A DNA stretch of 64,000 bases from Candidatus Scatomonas merdigallinarum (GCA_018716305.1 DVKB01000034.1:141752-205751); one strand, 5' to 3'; positions 23,190-33,252 are shown, counted from the stretch's first letter. A program made the numbers and translations. The notes: generated by a model from the sequence alone, not told the origin.

Positions 23190-24491
23190 TCAGGACTCCT
23201 TTCCCTCAAAGCGCGCCGCGATGGCGTTGGCGTGAGCCGTCAGCTGCTCGCAGGCGGCAAACTGCTCAATATCACGGTGGATCTCCTCCAGGGCCTCCCT
23301 GGAATAATAGATGACGCTGGACTTCTTTACAAAATCATCCACGGACAGGGGTGAGAAAAACTTTGCCGTTCCGTTGGTGGGCAGCACATGGTTGGGGCCG
23401 GCAAAATAATCTCCCAGAGGTTCGCAGCTGTACTCACCCAGGAAAATCGCCCCCGCGTTGCGGATCTGGGTCATCACTTCGAAGGGGTTGGACATGACGA
23501 TCTCCAGGTGCTCCGGGGCGATAGAGTTGACCGTGTCCACCGCTTCCCGGCGGTCCGCCGCCACCAGAATGTAGCCGAAATGATCCAGAGACTTCTCAAT
23601 GATCTCCCGGCGGGACAGAACCTTCAGATATTCCTGGATCTCCCGGGAAACCGCCTCCCCGAAAGAACGGCTGGTGGTCACCAGAATGGCGGAGGCCATC
23701 TCGTCGTGTTCCGCCTGGGAGAGAAGGTCTGCGGCCACATAGCGGGGATTGGCCGTCTCATCCGCCAGCACGGTGATCTCGCTGGGGCCGGCAATGGAGT
23801 CAATGCTCACATTTCCGTAAACTGCCTTTTTGGCCAGAGCCACATAGATGTTGCCGGGTCCCACGATTTTATCCACCTTTGGAATGCTCTCCGTGCCGAA
23901 GGCCAGAGCCGCGATGGCCTGGGCGCCTCCCGCCTTGTAGATCCGGTCCACTCCCGCCTCCTGGGCGGAAACCAGCACCGCCGGATTCACTTTTCCCTGG
24001 GCGTCACAGGGAGTAGCCATGATGATCTCCGAAACACCCGCCACTTTGGCCGGCAGAATGTTCATCAGCACAGAGGAAGGGTACACTGCCTTTCCCCCCG
24101 GCACGTAGACTCCCACTCTTGCCATGGGGGTCACCTTCTGGCCCAGCAAAGTTCCTTTTTCCGTGGTGTGGAACCAGCTGTTCTGTTTCTGCCTTTCGTG
24201 GTAATCCCGGATATTCACCAGCGCCTTGCGGATCACCTCCGTCAGCTTTTCGTCCACCAGGGTGTAGGCCTCCCGGATTTCCTCCTCTGTCACCTGCACC
24301 GTCGTTTTGTCCAGCCTGGCGTGATCGAATTTTTCCGTATAGGCGAAAAGCGCCTGGTCTCCCTTCTCTTTAACCGCCGCTACAATTTCCCCCACCGCGG
24401 CCTCAAAGGTTCCGTACTGGTTGGGGCTGCGCTTCAGCAGATTTTCCAGAATGTCTTTCTTTGTCTCTTCCGTCAGTGTCACAATTCTCAT
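23190..24491 (-). CDS. hisD: Histidinol dehydrogenase
   Basis: Zn-dependent enzyme that oxidises histidinol to histidine (last step), 433 aa, full length. Visible family signatures: VPGGKAVYPSSVLMNILPAK, VDKIVGPGNIYVALAKKAVY, DSIAGPSEITVLADETANPR, AEHDEMASAILVTTS and LPTNGTAKFFSPLSVDDF. It lies between hisG (18 bp upstream) and hisB (directly downstream). Confidence 0.97.
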   Translation of the reverse strand: MRIVTLTEETKKDILENLLKRSPNQYGTFEAAVGEIVAAVKEKGDQALFAYTEKFDHARLDKTTVQVTEEEIREAYTLVDEKLTEVIRKALVNIRDYHERQKQNSWFHTTEKGTLLGQKVTPMARVGVYVPGGKAVYPSSVLMNILPAKVAGVSEIIMATPCDAQGKVNPAVLVSAQEAGVDRIYKAGGAQAIAALAFGTESIPKVDKIVGPGNIYVALAKKAVYGNVSIDSIAGPSEITVLADETANPRYVAADLLSQAEHDEMASAILVTTSRSFGEAVSREIQEYLKVLSRREIIEKSLDHFGYILVAADRREAVDTVNSIAPEHLEIVMSNPFEVMTQIRNAGAIFLGEYSCEPLGDYFAGPNHVLPTNGTAKFFSPLSVDDFVKKSSVIYYSREALEEIHRDIEQFAACEQLTAHANAIAARFEGKES

Positions 24492-24509
24492 GCTTGTCCT
24501 CTCCTTCTC

Positions 24510-25163
24510 TCAGGCTCCCGCGGCTCCTGATGCCATCCGCTTCATATTTCGGATCAGCTCTGTGATCCGGGCGTTTTCCATTCTCATGCTCACCGGGTTT
24601 ACCACCATGCGGGCGGACAGGGGGCAGATTTCTTCCAGAACCTGCAGGCCGTTTTCTCTCAGAGTGCTTCCTGTTTCCACAATGTCCACGATCACCTCGG
24701 ACAGCCCCACAATGGGGGCCAGCTCAATGGAGCCGTTGAGTTTGATGATCTCCACCGTCTGATTTTTCTGGTTGTAAAAATAATCCTTGGCGATTACCGG
24801 GTACTTGGTGGCCACCCGGATCAGCTGGTTGTGGTTCAGATATTCCCTGGCGCTCTCCGGCCCGCAGACGCACATGCGGCAGGCTCCGAACCCCAGATCC
24901 AGCACCTCGTAAATCTTCCGGCCCTCTTCCATAATGGTATCTTTTCCCACAATGCCGATATCCGCGGCGCCGTATTCTACATAGGTGGGAACATCCGGCC
25001 CTTTGGCCAGGAAAAACCGCAGTTTTTTCTCCTCATTGACAAAGATCAGCTTCCGGGAATTTTTATCTTTCATCTCCTGGCAGGTGATGCCCATTCCCTC
25101 CAGAAGCTCCAGAGTTTTGTATGCCAGCCGTCCCTTGGTCAGGGCAAAGGTTAAATATCTCAT
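24510..25163 (-). CDS. hisG: ATP phosphoribosyltransferase, short form
   Basis: First committed step of histidine synthesis, 217 aa. Short-form HisG lacks the C-terminal regulatory domain and needs HisZ, which is encoded directly upstream. Signatures: [20 protein letters not shown] at the N-terminus, [16 protein letters not shown], and the PRPP-binding segment [20 protein letters not shown]. It starts 25 bp after hisZ. Feedback by histidine is expected to act through HisZ. Confidence 0.97.
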   Translation of the reverse strand: MRYLTFALTKGRLAYKTLELLEGMGITCQEMKDKNSRKLIFVNEEKKLRFFLAKGPDVPTYVEYGAADIGIVGKDTIMEEGRKIYEVLDLGFGACRMCVCGPESAREYLNHNQLIRVATKYPVIAKDYFYNQKNQTVEIIKLNGSIELAPIVGLSEVIVDIVETGSTLRENGLQVLEEICPLSARMVVNPVSMRMENARITELIRNMKRMASGAAGA

Positions 25164-25188
25164 ATTATCTGTCCTCTTTTTTCTGTAG

Positions 25189-26448
25189 TCACTGTCTCAG
25201 ATACGGGCTCATGTCCACCCGTTCCGTCTGGCCGCTGGAAAGATTCAAGGCGTATACTTCCCTTTCTGAGCGAAAATAAATGATGCCGCCAAACTGATTT
25301 CTCATTCCATACTGGCGGTAATCCTCCAGAACCCGGCCCGGCTCAAAGCGGACGCAGGCCATATCCATTCCCCTGGCTCTGTGGGCAGCCGTAAAGGCAA
25401 GAGCCAATTTTTCCAGCCTGGCAGGATACAGCACCATGGTCATGGAGTTTTCCACGGGAATGCCGATGCGCTGCCGCTCCAGAGCGTTCAGCAGGGCGTC
25501 CACCTCCGCGGTGAATCCCACAGCCGGGGCGTCCTTCCCGTAGCGGGCCAGAAGGCGGTCATAGCGTCCCCCTTTGATCACCGCGTCCCCGGTGCCGTAG
25601 GTAAAGGCCTGGAAAATAATGCCGGTATAATACTCATAGGGGCTCAGCATGCCCAGATCAAATACCACATACTTTTCGCAGCCGTAGGCCTCCAGGAGCT
25701 CCCGGATCCGTTTCAGCCGCTCCAGGGCCTCCAGAGCTTTGGGATTTCGGGTCAGGTGTCCTGCCGCCTCCAGCATTTCCCGCTCCCCGATGAGCTCCGG
25801 AATCCGGTCGATGACCGCCGCCAGATTATCTTTCAATCCAAGCTTCTGCACCATTTCCTGGGCGCCGAACCGGTTTTTGATAATCAGCAGGTGCTTCAGC
25901 TCCTGCCTCTGCTCCTGGGAAAGGCCGGCCTCCTCCGCCAGAGCGTTAAAAAATCCGGCGTGGCCCACGCTGACCTGAAACTCCTTCAGATTGGCTTTTT
26001 TCATCACGGAAACAGCCATAGCGATCATCTCTGCGTCGGCTTCCGCGCTGTTCTCATTGAGAAACTCCACGCCCATCTGGGTACTCTCCCTGAGCCTTCC
26101 CTGATAGCTGGAATTATTGATAAAAACGCTGCCCTGGTAGCAGAGCCGGATGGGCATGGACTCCTCCGCGAAATACATGGAGGCAGCCCGGGCAATGGAG
26201 GGGGTAAAATCCGGCCGCAGGGCCAGGGTATTGCCGTCCCGGTCAAAGAACTTGTAAAGATTCCGGGAGGAAACCGTTCCCACTTCTTTGCCGAATACAT
26301 CAAAAAACTCAAAGGAAGGAGTTTCGATGTGCTGATAGCCGTATGTATGAAACAGACGCTCGATCTGCCGCTCCAGCACCCGTTTCCGGGCGCACTCTCT
26401 TCCGTAGGTATCCCGGACTCCCTCCGGGGTGTGAATAAATTTTTTCAT
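25189..26448 (-). CDS. hisZ: ATP phosphoribosyltransferase regulatory subunit
   Basis: HisRS-like regulatory subunit of the HisG complex, 419 aa. It has class II synthetase-like motifs ([62 protein letters not shown] [40 protein letters not shown]) but stands next to short-form hisG, so HisZ is the right call rather than a tRNA synthetase. It is the first gene of the operon, downstream of a good promoter that overlaps the end of recU. No T-box leader was seen. Confidence 0.93.
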   Translation of the reverse strand: MKKFIHTPEGVRDTYGRECARKRVLERQIERLFHTYGYQHIETPSFEFFDVFGKEVGTVSSRNLYKFFDRDGNTLALRPDFTPSIARAASMYFAEESMPIRLCYQGSVFINNSSYQGRLRESTQMGVEFLNENSAEADAEMIAMAVSVMKKANLKEFQVSVGHAGFFNALAEEAGLSQEQRQELKHLLIIKNRFGAQEMVQKLGLKDNLAAVIDRIPELIGEREMLEAAGHLTRNPKALEALERLKRIRELLEAYGCEKYVVFDLGMLSPYEYYTGIIFQAFTYGTGDAVIKGGRYDRLLARYGKDAPAVGFTAEVDALLNALERQRIGIPVENSMTMVLYPARLEKLALAFTAAHRARGMDMACVRFEPGRVLEDYRQYGMRNQFGGIIYFRSEREVYALNLSSGQTERVDMSPYLRQ

Positions 26449-26480
26449 TGTTTTGTCTCCTGACGCTTTAGTCTGCTACC

Positions 26481-26508
26481 ATATTATCACATGAAAACGA
26501 TTTGTCAA
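26481..26508 (-). promoter_or_regulatory. Promoter of the his operon
   Basis: Minus strand: consensus -35 TTGACA (26508-26503), 16-bp spacer, -10 TAATAT (26486-26481). The recU stop codon TGA lies inside the -35 hexamer. Confidence 0.7.
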
Positions 26509-27038
26509 TCCCTAGTCAGCAAATCTTTCTGCAGCCCCTCCAGATAGGGAACCAGAACTCCCTGTTCCCCCTCCAGGAAAAAAGAGCGGTCCAGTTCGTC
26601 CATCCGAAAACTTTTCCGCCCCCCTTCTTCCCTGCGTCTCCAGAATGTTTCCAGCTCCCGCAGGCGCAGATAATAGAAAATATTTTTTTCCGCAAAGTAC
26701 AGCAGCAGAAAGGCCACCCCCTTCTGCTTTTCAAACTCCTGCATAAACAGCAGCTGATGTTCATGGATATTGGCCAGAGGAAACACCTCCGTCTGGCATT
26801 CTTTGGCGTCAAAGCAGACAGGAATCCCCTGTACGGCTCCGATGTAGTCCACGGTACTTTTTTTATCAAAATATGCAAGGGTAATGTGCCGGTGCTCCTG
26901 ATCGATCCGTATGGGAGTGATGGGGGTGGGCACCTTCTGGATCAGCGCCAGCCCCTTTTCCCGGTACTGCTCATTGGTGCGGTTGATGAGTTCTTCCAGG
27001 GTAGATCCCCGAAGTCCTCTGGAATTCCAGGTTGCCAT
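26505..27038 (-). CDS. recU: Holliday junction resolvase RecU
   Basis: Firmicutes-type resolvase that cuts Holliday junctions in recombination repair, 177 aa. Conserved segments: RGSTLEELINRTNEQYREKG, LIQKVPTPITP, the nuclease core KKSTVDYIGAVQGIPVCFDAKE (Asp-x17-Glu-Ala-Lys type) and the C-terminal FYYLRLRELETFW. It partners with RuvAB, encoded at 53374-54996; no ruvC is seen, as expected in Firmicutes. It follows lepB by 9 bp and ends within the his promoter. Confidence 0.93.
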   Translation of the reverse strand: MATWNSRGLRGSTLEELINRTNEQYREKGLALIQKVPTPITPIRIDQEHRHITLAYFDKKSTVDYIGAVQGIPVCFDAKECQTEVFPLANIHEHQLLFMQEFEKQKGVAFLLLYFAEKNIFYYLRLRELETFWRRREEGGRKSFRMDELDRSFFLEGEQGVLVPYLEGLQKDLLTRD

Positions 27039-27047
27039 AGACTCCTC

Positions 27048-27617
27048 CTATTTTACCAGGGAAATACGGTTCAATGGCCAGTACCGGAACAGGGCCTTGC
27101 CCAGGATCTTATCCCTTGCCACATATTTATGGTTCCAGAACCGTGAGTCGTGGGAATTGTTCCGGTTGTCCCCCATCATAAAATAACAGTCCTCAGGCAC
27201 CTGATAAACCCCGTCCCCTTTTCCATCCGGCGTCTCCGGGCAGAAGCTGTCGTCCAGAGGCGTATCCGAGCCGTCAATGTAGACTTTTCCGTCGATAATT
27301 GTGACGGTTTCCCCCGGCAGGCCTATGATCCGCTTGATGTACAGCTGGCTTTCATCGTCCGGATATTTAAAAATCACAATGTCAAAGCGCTCCGGATCAC
27401 CGAAGGTGTAGGCCAGACGGTTTCCAAAGATCTGATCGCCTGCCAGAATAGTGTTTTCCATAGACTCCGAAGGAATCCGGGCATTGACCACCACAAAGTT
27501 GGTCAGCAGAATCACCGCGGCGACCACCACCAGGATCAGCCGCACATATTCCCAGATCTCCCTGCCGATGCTCTTTCGGGCAGAGGGTTCCTCCTTTATT
27601 TCGTCCTGATCATTCAT
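27048..27617 (-). CDS. lepB: Signal peptidase I
   Basis: Membrane serine/lysine protease that removes signal peptides, 189 aa. One N-terminal helix (LILVVVAAVILLTNFVVVNA), catalytic Ser in IPSESMENTI, catalytic Lys in YIKRIIGLPGE, and the conserved GDNRNNSHDSRFWNHKYV box. It overlaps the pseudouridine synthase gene by 8 bp and is followed by recU. Confidence 0.95.
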   Translation of the reverse strand: MNDQDEIKEEPSARKSIGREIWEYVRLILVVVAAVILLTNFVVVNARIPSESMENTILAGDQIFGNRLAYTFGDPERFDIVIFKYPDDESQLYIKRIIGLPGETVTIIDGKVYIDGSDTPLDDSFCPETPDGKGDGVYQVPEDCYFMMGDNRNNSHDSRFWNHKYVARDKILGKALFRYWPLNRISLVK

Positions 27618-28602
27618 ACAAAGCCTCCTGTAAATTCAGGTTTTTTATTATTTTCTTCAGCTGCTCCGGAAGAGGCGCTTCCAGCGTTTTCCCGGACAGA
27701 TTCTCCAGCGTTTGGGGGCAGCGGTGAAAGCAGATCTGCCAGGCATGGAGGAACTGACGCTTCAGCCCGTACTGCCGGCGGAATCTGTCATTCAGCTTTG
27801 GATCTCCGTATTTAGGGTCCCCCGCCAGAGGATGCCCGATGCCGGCCAGATGGCCGCGGATCTGATGAGATTTTCCCGTGATCAGCTCTGTCTTCAGCAG
27901 GGTGCAGTCCCCGGACCATCCCAAAGGCTCGTAAGCCGTCTCAATGGGAACGCCCCCCGCCCCCGGAAAAGAAGTTACCGTGACCTGGTTTCTCTTTTCA
28001 TCTTTTCTGAGATACCCGGATATCCGGCATTTTTCTCTCAGAGTTCCCTGAACCAGACAGAGATAGTATTTTTCCATATCCCTCTTCCGGAACAGCTCCG
28101 CCAGAGCCTGGGCTGCCCCCATGGTCTTTCCGGCCAGCACCAGCCCGCTGGTATTGCGGTCCAGACGGTTGGCGATGCCCGGGTGGAAGCCCTGCCGCTC
28201 CTCCGGTTTCAGAGCCCCCGACTTCAGGAGATAGCCGGTTACATATTCCACCAGGGAAAGATCCCCGGGAGCCGCTTTCTGGGAAAGCATCCCCGCCGGC
28301 TTATTCACCGCCAGCACCTGGCTGTCCTCATAGAGCACCAGCGCCGGATCCAGAGCAGGCAGTTCCCGGTCCCGGTTTTCTCCGCCCATAAATTTGTTCA
28401 GAGTCTCCTCCGAAAAAAACAGCCGCAGAGCGTCTCCCTCCCGAAGAAGTTCCTTTCCTTCCGCCCTCCGACCATTTAACACAATATTTTTCTTGCGCAT
28501 CATTTTGTAGAGAAAGCCTTTTCCCGCTGACGGCAGATAGCGGAGCAGGTACTTGTCCAGCCGCTGTCCCGCCTCCCGGGATGTAATCGTAATCTCTTTC
28601 AT
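27610..28602 (-). CDS. RluA family pseudouridine synthase
   Basis: RNA-modifying enzyme of 330 aa. N-terminal S4-like RNA-binding domain (GQRLDKYLLRYLPSAGKGFL), then the RluA catalytic domain with active-site Asp in NRLDRNTSGLVLAGKT and LITGKSHQIRGHLAGIGHPL. The target (23S rRNA, or RluC/RluD-type sites) cannot be decided from sequence alone. It overlaps lepB by 8 bp. Confidence 0.93.
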   Translation of the reverse strand: MKEITITSREAGQRLDKYLLRYLPSAGKGFLYKMMRKKNIVLNGRRAEGKELLREGDALRLFFSEETLNKFMGGENRDRELPALDPALVLYEDSQVLAVNKPAGMLSQKAAPGDLSLVEYVTGYLLKSGALKPEERQGFHPGIANRLDRNTSGLVLAGKTMGAAQALAELFRKRDMEKYYLCLVQGTLREKCRISGYLRKDEKRNQVTVTSFPGAGGVPIETAYEPLGWSGDCTLLKTELITGKSHQIRGHLAGIGHPLAGDPKYGDPKLNDRFRRQYGLKRQFLHAWQICFHRCPQTLENLSGKTLEAPLPEQLKKIIKNLNLQEALYE

Positions 28603-28627
28603 GCAGAACCTCCCTTCAGGCCCGTGC

Positions 28628-29254
28628 TCAGAGAGAAAGCGCCAGAAGCAGATGCTTTACCAGCTGGCTTCTGGAAAGATCCGGATATTTCTCATCCGGA
28701 GTGAAATGTTCCGCGGCCGCCGCCTCAAATTCCGCCTGTCTGGCCCTGAGGGTGTCCAGCCGTTCCAGAAACGCCTTTTTCTGATCGAAGATCTTCACCG
28801 TCATCTTATACCGGTTGGCTCTTAAGGTTTTTGTAATATGCTCCTCCATAAAGTCCAGTTCTCTGCGTTTTACCGGCCGGTCCGTGTAAGCGGCCACATA
28901 ATCGCCGCACACCGCCGCCGCGTCCACAAAAATGCTGACGTCTCTGGTGGTCATATAAAGTTCATAGGCCATGACGAGATCTCCGGCCCTGGCGCTGATC
29001 TCCTGGTAAAGCTCCTGCTTCATGGGCTTTTGGAGCCACATCATAATCATGCTCACCAGAGACATGCACACCGGAATGCATCCCACCAGGGCGATGACCG
29101 TATAGATGTTGTACCGGTCTCCCCGGTTCAGGATCATGCCCACGGCAAAAAAAGCTGCCGGCAGCAGACAGCAGGCCAGCGTCCGCATGAGGCGGAGCAG
29201 TTTCTGCTGACGGATGTAGCCGAAATCACCTTTTTTTATTTTTCCTCTTTTCAT
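28628..29254 (-). CDS. Conserved membrane protein of unknown function
   Basis: Protein of about 208 aa with two adjoining transmembrane helices (about 24-42 and 50-70: LACCLLPAAFFAVGMIL; YTVIALVGCIPVCMSLVSMI) and a C-terminal soluble part of about 130 residues. I recognise no domain. Start 29254 (MKRGKIKK) was chosen for the AGAGG site upstream; nine extra codons are possible. It overlaps the end of the YgiQ-type gene by 29 bp, so the pair is probably co-translated. Confidence 0.75.
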   Translation of the reverse strand: MKRGKIKKGDFGYIRQQKLLRLMRTLACCLLPAAFFAVGMILNRGDRYNIYTVIALVGCIPVCMSLVSMIMMWLQKPMKQELYQEISARAGDLVMAYELYMTTRDVSIFVDAAAVCGDYVAAYTDRPVKRRELDFMEEHITKTLRANRYKMTVKIFDQKKAFLERLDTLRARQAEFEAAAAEHFTPDEKYPDLSRSQLVKHLLLALSL

Positions 29255-31121
29255 TGCCTGTTTCCTCTCTTCCACGGCCAATTTTACCAGACAATTCTCT
29301 TTTAGACAAGCGCTTTCTTTTCTGTCCCGGAGGCGTCGGGGGGATCAGGGCCTTGGGGCCATAGCCTATGAGATCCCTGCGTCCGCAGATTTCCAGGGCT
29401 TCCCGCACCAGTTCATAATTTTCCGGAACACGGTACTGGATCAGGGCTCTCTGCATAGCTTTCTCATGGGTTCCCCTGGGGATATGAAGCTTTTCCCCGG
29501 TGAAGGGATGCCTTCCGGTATAATACATGCAGGTGGAAACCGTAGAGGGCGTGGGATAAAAATCCTGGGCCTGCTCCGGAATAAATCCCATATCCCGGAT
29601 GTATTCCGCCAGCTTCACCGCGTCTTTTAAGGTGGAGCCAGGGTGGGAAGAAATGAAATACGGAAGCACATACTGCCGCTTTCCCGATTTTTCATTGCAG
29701 GCGTTAAATTTTTTCAGGAATTCCTCATACACCTTATGGGAAGGTTTTCCCATACACCGGAGCACTTCCTCCGATACATGCTCCGGCGCCACCCGCAGCT
29801 GGCCGCTGATATGGTGCCGGACCAACTCCCGCAGAAAGGTGCCGTCCCGGTCGGCGGCCACGTAATCAAAGCGGATTCCGGAACGGATAAAGACCTTTTT
29901 AACCCCGGGAAGTTCCCGCAGCTTCCGGAGAATCCCTACATATTTCCGGTGGTCCACCCGGAGATTTCCGCAGGGTTTGGGAAACAGGCACTGGCGGCGG
30001 GCGCAGACTCCCCGGGTCAGCTGCTTCTCACAGGCGGGGGCCGTGAAGTCTGCGGTGGGCCCTCCCACATCGTGGATATACCCCTTAAATTCTTTGTCCC
30101 GAATCAGAATCTTTGCCTCCCGGATCAGGGATTCCTCGCTTCTGGCCTGGACCACCCGGCCTTCGTGGAAGGTCAGCGCGCAGAAATTGCAGCCGCCGAA
30201 ACAGCCCCGGCTGCTGGTGAGAGAAAAACGGATCTCGGAAAAAGCCGGGATCCCTCCCGTCTGGTCGTACATGGGGTGCCAGGCCCTCATATAGGGCAGC
30301 TCATAGACATCGTCCATCTCACCCTCGGTGAGCGGTGCCGCCGGCGGATTCTGCACCACATATCCTCTGGATCCGTAATCTTCCGCCAGTACCCTGCCGG
30401 TAATGGAATCTGTGTTTTCATATTGGATCCGGAAGCTTTTCCCGTAGGCTTCCCGATCCACGGAAACCTCCTCCCAGGAGGGGAGAAACACCGGATCCGT
30501 CATCTCCGGAATCTCTCTGGTTTTATAGACAGTTCCCGGAATAAAGGTAAGAGAAGACACCGGCAGCCCGCTGTCCAAGGCCTCCGCGATGGCGGCAATG
30601 GAGCGCTCCCCCATGCCGTAGGAGATCAGATCCGCCCCGGAATCCAGAAGTACCGAGCGCCGGACTTTGTCTGACCAGTAATCATAGTGGGCCAGTCTCC
30701 TGAGGCTGGCCTCAATACCGCCCAGGATCACCGGCGTATGTTTATAGGTCCTGCGGATGAGGTTTCCGTAAACCGTCACTGCCCGGTCCGGCCGCAGCCC
30801 GGACTTCCCTCCCGGAGAATAGGCGTCAAAGCTGCGCTTCTTTTTAGCCGCCGTATAGTGGTTCACCATGGAATCCATGTTTCCGGAGGATACTAAAAAA
30901 GCCAGCCTTGGCTCTCCGAACACAGCGATGCTGTCGTCCCTTTTCCAGTCCGGCTGCGGGATCACAGCCACCTTGTAGCCTCTGGACTCCAGAACCCGGC
31001 TGATCACGGCCGGGCCGAAGGAGGAATGATCCACGTAAGCGTCTCCGATCACATAGACAAAATCCGGCCGCTCCCAGCCCAGCTTTTCCATTTCTTCTCT
31101 TGTAACCGGCAAAAAACCCAT
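29226..31121 (-). CDS. YgiQ family radical SAM protein
   Basis: Large radical SAM protein of 631 aa. The cluster motif is CFGGCNFCALTFHEGR, preceded by a B12-binding-like N-terminal region (FVYVIGDAYVDHSSFGPAVI) and followed by QDFYPTPSTVSTCMYYTGRHPF typical of the family. The reaction is unknown. Start 31121 (MGFLPVTREE) is supported by AGAGAGG 7 nt upstream and sits 4 bp after the previous stop. The C-terminus is very basic (KRKRLSKREL...). Confidence 0.93.
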   Translation of the reverse strand: MGFLPVTREEMEKLGWERPDFVYVIGDAYVDHSSFGPAVISRVLESRGYKVAVIPQPDWKRDDSIAVFGEPRLAFLVSSGNMDSMVNHYTAAKKKRSFDAYSPGGKSGLRPDRAVTVYGNLIRRTYKHTPVILGGIEASLRRLAHYDYWSDKVRRSVLLDSGADLISYGMGERSIAAIAEALDSGLPVSSLTFIPGTVYKTREIPEMTDPVFLPSWEEVSVDREAYGKSFRIQYENTDSITGRVLAEDYGSRGYVVQNPPAAPLTEGEMDDVYELPYMRAWHPMYDQTGGIPAFSEIRFSLTSSRGCFGGCNFCALTFHEGRVVQARSEESLIREAKILIRDKEFKGYIHDVGGPTADFTAPACEKQLTRGVCARRQCLFPKPCGNLRVDHRKYVGILRKLRELPGVKKVFIRSGIRFDYVAADRDGTFLRELVRHHISGQLRVAPEHVSEEVLRCMGKPSHKVYEEFLKKFNACNEKSGKRQYVLPYFISSHPGSTLKDAVKLAEYIRDMGFIPEQAQDFYPTPSTVSTCMYYTGRHPFTGEKLHIPRGTHEKAMQRALIQYRVPENYELVREALEICGRRDLIGYGPKALIPPTPPGQKRKRLSKRELSGKIGRGREETGNEKRKNKKR

Positions 31122-31125
31122 GCTT

Positions 31126-31860
31126 CTACCTCTCTCTGGCATTTTTCAGCTTCATCAGTTCCTTCAGTTCCTCCTGGGTAAGCCTTCTGGACTCTCCAGG
31201 CTTCAGGCATTCATCCAGGCGCAGGGGCCCCATGGACAGCCGTTTCAGAAAGGTTACCCTTTTATCCAGCGCTTCAAACATTCTCTTAATCTGATGGAAC
31301 CGTCCTTCTTCTATGGTGACGATCACCCGGCTGAGCTCCCCGGCTTCCAGAATGAATAAATCCGCCGGCAGAGTGGGGGTCTCATCCCCGATATCCAGGC
31401 CCTCCTGAAAAGCGTGCTGATCCGCGCTCCCCACCCGGCCGTCAATGACCGCGTAATATTCTTTTGGCACATGCCTGCCGGGAGCCAGCAGGCGGTGGGA
31501 AAGAACTCCGTCGTTGGTAATCAGCAGCAGTCCCTCTGTATCTTTGTCCAGCCGCCCTACCGGGGACAGATCCCGGCGCCGCGGCGCCGGCAGCAGATCC
31601 AGCACGGTTCGCTGAAATCGGTCTCTGGAAGCTGTCACCACCCCCTGGGGCTTGTTCAGCATAAAATATTGAAACTCTTCGTACACCACCGGAACCCCGT
31701 CCGCCGCTACCAGGTCTGTTTCAGCGTCCACCCGCAGTTCCGGCTTCGCTGCCGGCTGCCCGTTGACAGTAATCCGTCCGCAGCGGATCATCTCTTTCAG
31801 ATTTTTCCTGGTATCCACTCCCATTTCCGACAGAAATTTATCCAAACGCATTTTTTTCAT
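31126..31860 (-). CDS. RsuA/RluB family pseudouridine synthase
   Basis: rRNA pseudouridine synthase of 244 aa. S4 domain at the N-terminus (MRLDKFLSEMG...RCGRITVNGQPA), catalytic Asp in PVGRLDKDTEGLLLITNDG and the family segment EGRFHQIKRMFEALDKRV. RsuA modifies 16S and RluB/RluE modify 23S; the sequence resembles the RsuA-like Firmicutes group without settling the target. It follows the rRNA methyltransferase gene by 18 bp. Confidence 0.92.
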   Translation of the reverse strand: MKKMRLDKFLSEMGVDTRKNLKEMIRCGRITVNGQPAAKPELRVDAETDLVAADGVPVVYEEFQYFMLNKPQGVVTASRDRFQRTVLDLLPAPRRRDLSPVGRLDKDTEGLLLITNDGVLSHRLLAPGRHVPKEYYAVIDGRVGSADQHAFQEGLDIGDETPTLPADLFILEAGELSRVIVTIEEGRFHQIKRMFEALDKRVTFLKRLSMGPLRLDECLKPGESRRLTQEELKELMKLKNARER

Positions 31861-31878
31861 GTTCTTCCTCCAGCCCCG

Positions 31879-33240
31879 CTACTGCCATCTCCACCCCGGC
31901 TGATATTTGTTTTTCAGATTCTGTCCTGCCAGCTTGGCAAAACCGAGAGGGAACCCGTCCGTACAGATCAGCTGCCATCCGGATGCCCGGGCCCTCCCGC
32001 CCTCCTGCTCCGGAAGCAGAGAGATGGTCTCTCCTTTCAGGTATTTCACTGTCCTGGGATCTGCGGAAGACAGATCCAGCACAGAGTCAAATTCCTCCTT
32101 TTTCAGAGCCATGGCCAGGGCCTGGGAAGGTTCAAATCTTCCTCTGCGGACCGATCCCAGAAGAAGTCCGGTGCGCAGAAAACGGATCCCCTTTTTTATT
32201 TCCATTTCCGGACACAGGGCGTAAATCTGCTCTTTATGGCACAGAAACTCGTATCCGCTGAAATCCCGGCGCACCTGTTTCAGAAAATCTTCCGCTTCCG
32301 GCGGGAGCGTTCCCTTCCGCTTTCGGACCGGTTCTGACGCCGCCTCAAAAGTTCCGGATTTTTTCAGAAGAGCCAGGAAATGCCCTTCCCCCGGCATTTT
32401 GTGAGGATAAATCCGCACAGCTTCCGAAAGCCCCAGTTTTCCGGGTTCAAACCCCTCAAAATACGGTGTCACCGGTTCCGGGGACAGATCCGGATGGTTC
32501 TTAAGAAGCTTCAGAATCTGCTCCTCATTTTCTTTTAGAGAAAAGGTGCAGGTAGAATAGAGCAGCTTTCCGCCGGGGCGCAGCATCCGCCAGGCGGCCT
32601 GGAGCAGCCGGGCCTGGACTTCCGCGTAGGAATCCGGCCCCGCCTGCTCCCAGTAGGCTGCCATGCGGCTGTCCCGGCGGAACATCCCCTCCCCGGAACA
32701 GGGCGCGTCCACCAGAATCTTGTCAAATCCCTCCGGCCAGGCTTCCGCCAGCCTGCCGGGATCTTCGCTGGCCACCAGGATATTGGCCGCCCCTGCCAGC
32801 TCCAGGTTTTTCAGGAGGCCTCCGGCTCTGGAGGCGCTGATATCATTAGCCAGCAGGAATCCCCTGCCCTGAAGCCTGGCCGCCAGCTCTGTGGCCTTGC
32901 CGCCCGGAGCCGCGCAGAGATCCAGCACCCGGTCCCCGGGGCTCACCGGAAGACGGGAGGCCGGCGTCATGGCGCTGGGCTCCTGAAGATAATAAAGGCC
33001 CGCATAGTAATGAGGATGTCTGGCCGGTGAGGCCGCACCCTCATAGTAGAATCCGTTGGGGATCCAGGGCACAGCCCTGAGATCCCACTCTGAAATTTTT
33101 AAAAACCGTTCCGGTGAGATCTTCAGGGTATTGACCCGAAGTCCGCTCCTGGGAGGCTGGCCAAAGCTCTCCAGATACTCTTGGTAATCCTCTCCCAGAA
33201 GCTTTCTCATTTCCAGACAGTATTTCTCCGGCAGCTTCAT
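31879..33240 (-). CDS. RsmB/RsmF-type rRNA cytosine-C5 methyltransferase
   Basis: NOL1/NOP2/Sun-family enzyme of 453 aa. Motif I LDLCAAPGGKATELAARLQG, motif IV VDAPCSGEGMFRRD (PC catalytic/resolving Cys), motif VI LLYSTCTFSLKENEEQ (catalytic Cys in TCTF). The C-terminal extension (about 300-453) matches the RsmF group with its PUA-like region. It probably acts on 16S rRNA. 12 bp after the RelQ-like gene. Confidence 0.92.
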   Translation of the reverse strand: MKLPEKYCLEMRKLLGEDYQEYLESFGQPPRSGLRVNTLKISPERFLKISEWDLRAVPWIPNGFYYEGAASPARHPHYYAGLYYLQEPSAMTPASRLPVSPGDRVLDLCAAPGGKATELAARLQGRGFLLANDISASRAGGLLKNLELAGAANILVASEDPGRLAEAWPEGFDKILVDAPCSGEGMFRRDSRMAAYWEQAGPDSYAEVQARLLQAAWRMLRPGGKLLYSTCTFSLKENEEQILKLLKNHPDLSPEPVTPYFEGFEPGKLGLSEAVRIYPHKMPGEGHFLALLKKSGTFEAASEPVRKRKGTLPPEAEDFLKQVRRDFSGYEFLCHKEQIYALCPEMEIKKGIRFLRTGLLLGSVRRGRFEPSQALAMALKKEEFDSVLDLSSADPRTVKYLKGETISLLPEQEGGRARASGWQLICTDGFPLGFAKLAGQNLKNKYQPGWRWQ

Positions 33241-33252
33241 TCTCGTTCCTCT

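Noticed and set aside
21263..23314. 683-codon open frame on the plus strand opposite hisIE and hisB
   Set aside because: It is exactly antisense to two well-conserved enzymes, has no recognisable domain, and is rich in residues expected from reversed codon usage.
26449..26508. A T-box leader for the histidine operon
   Set aside because: Only about 55 bp separate recU and hisZ, with no T-box motif, specifier hairpin or terminator.
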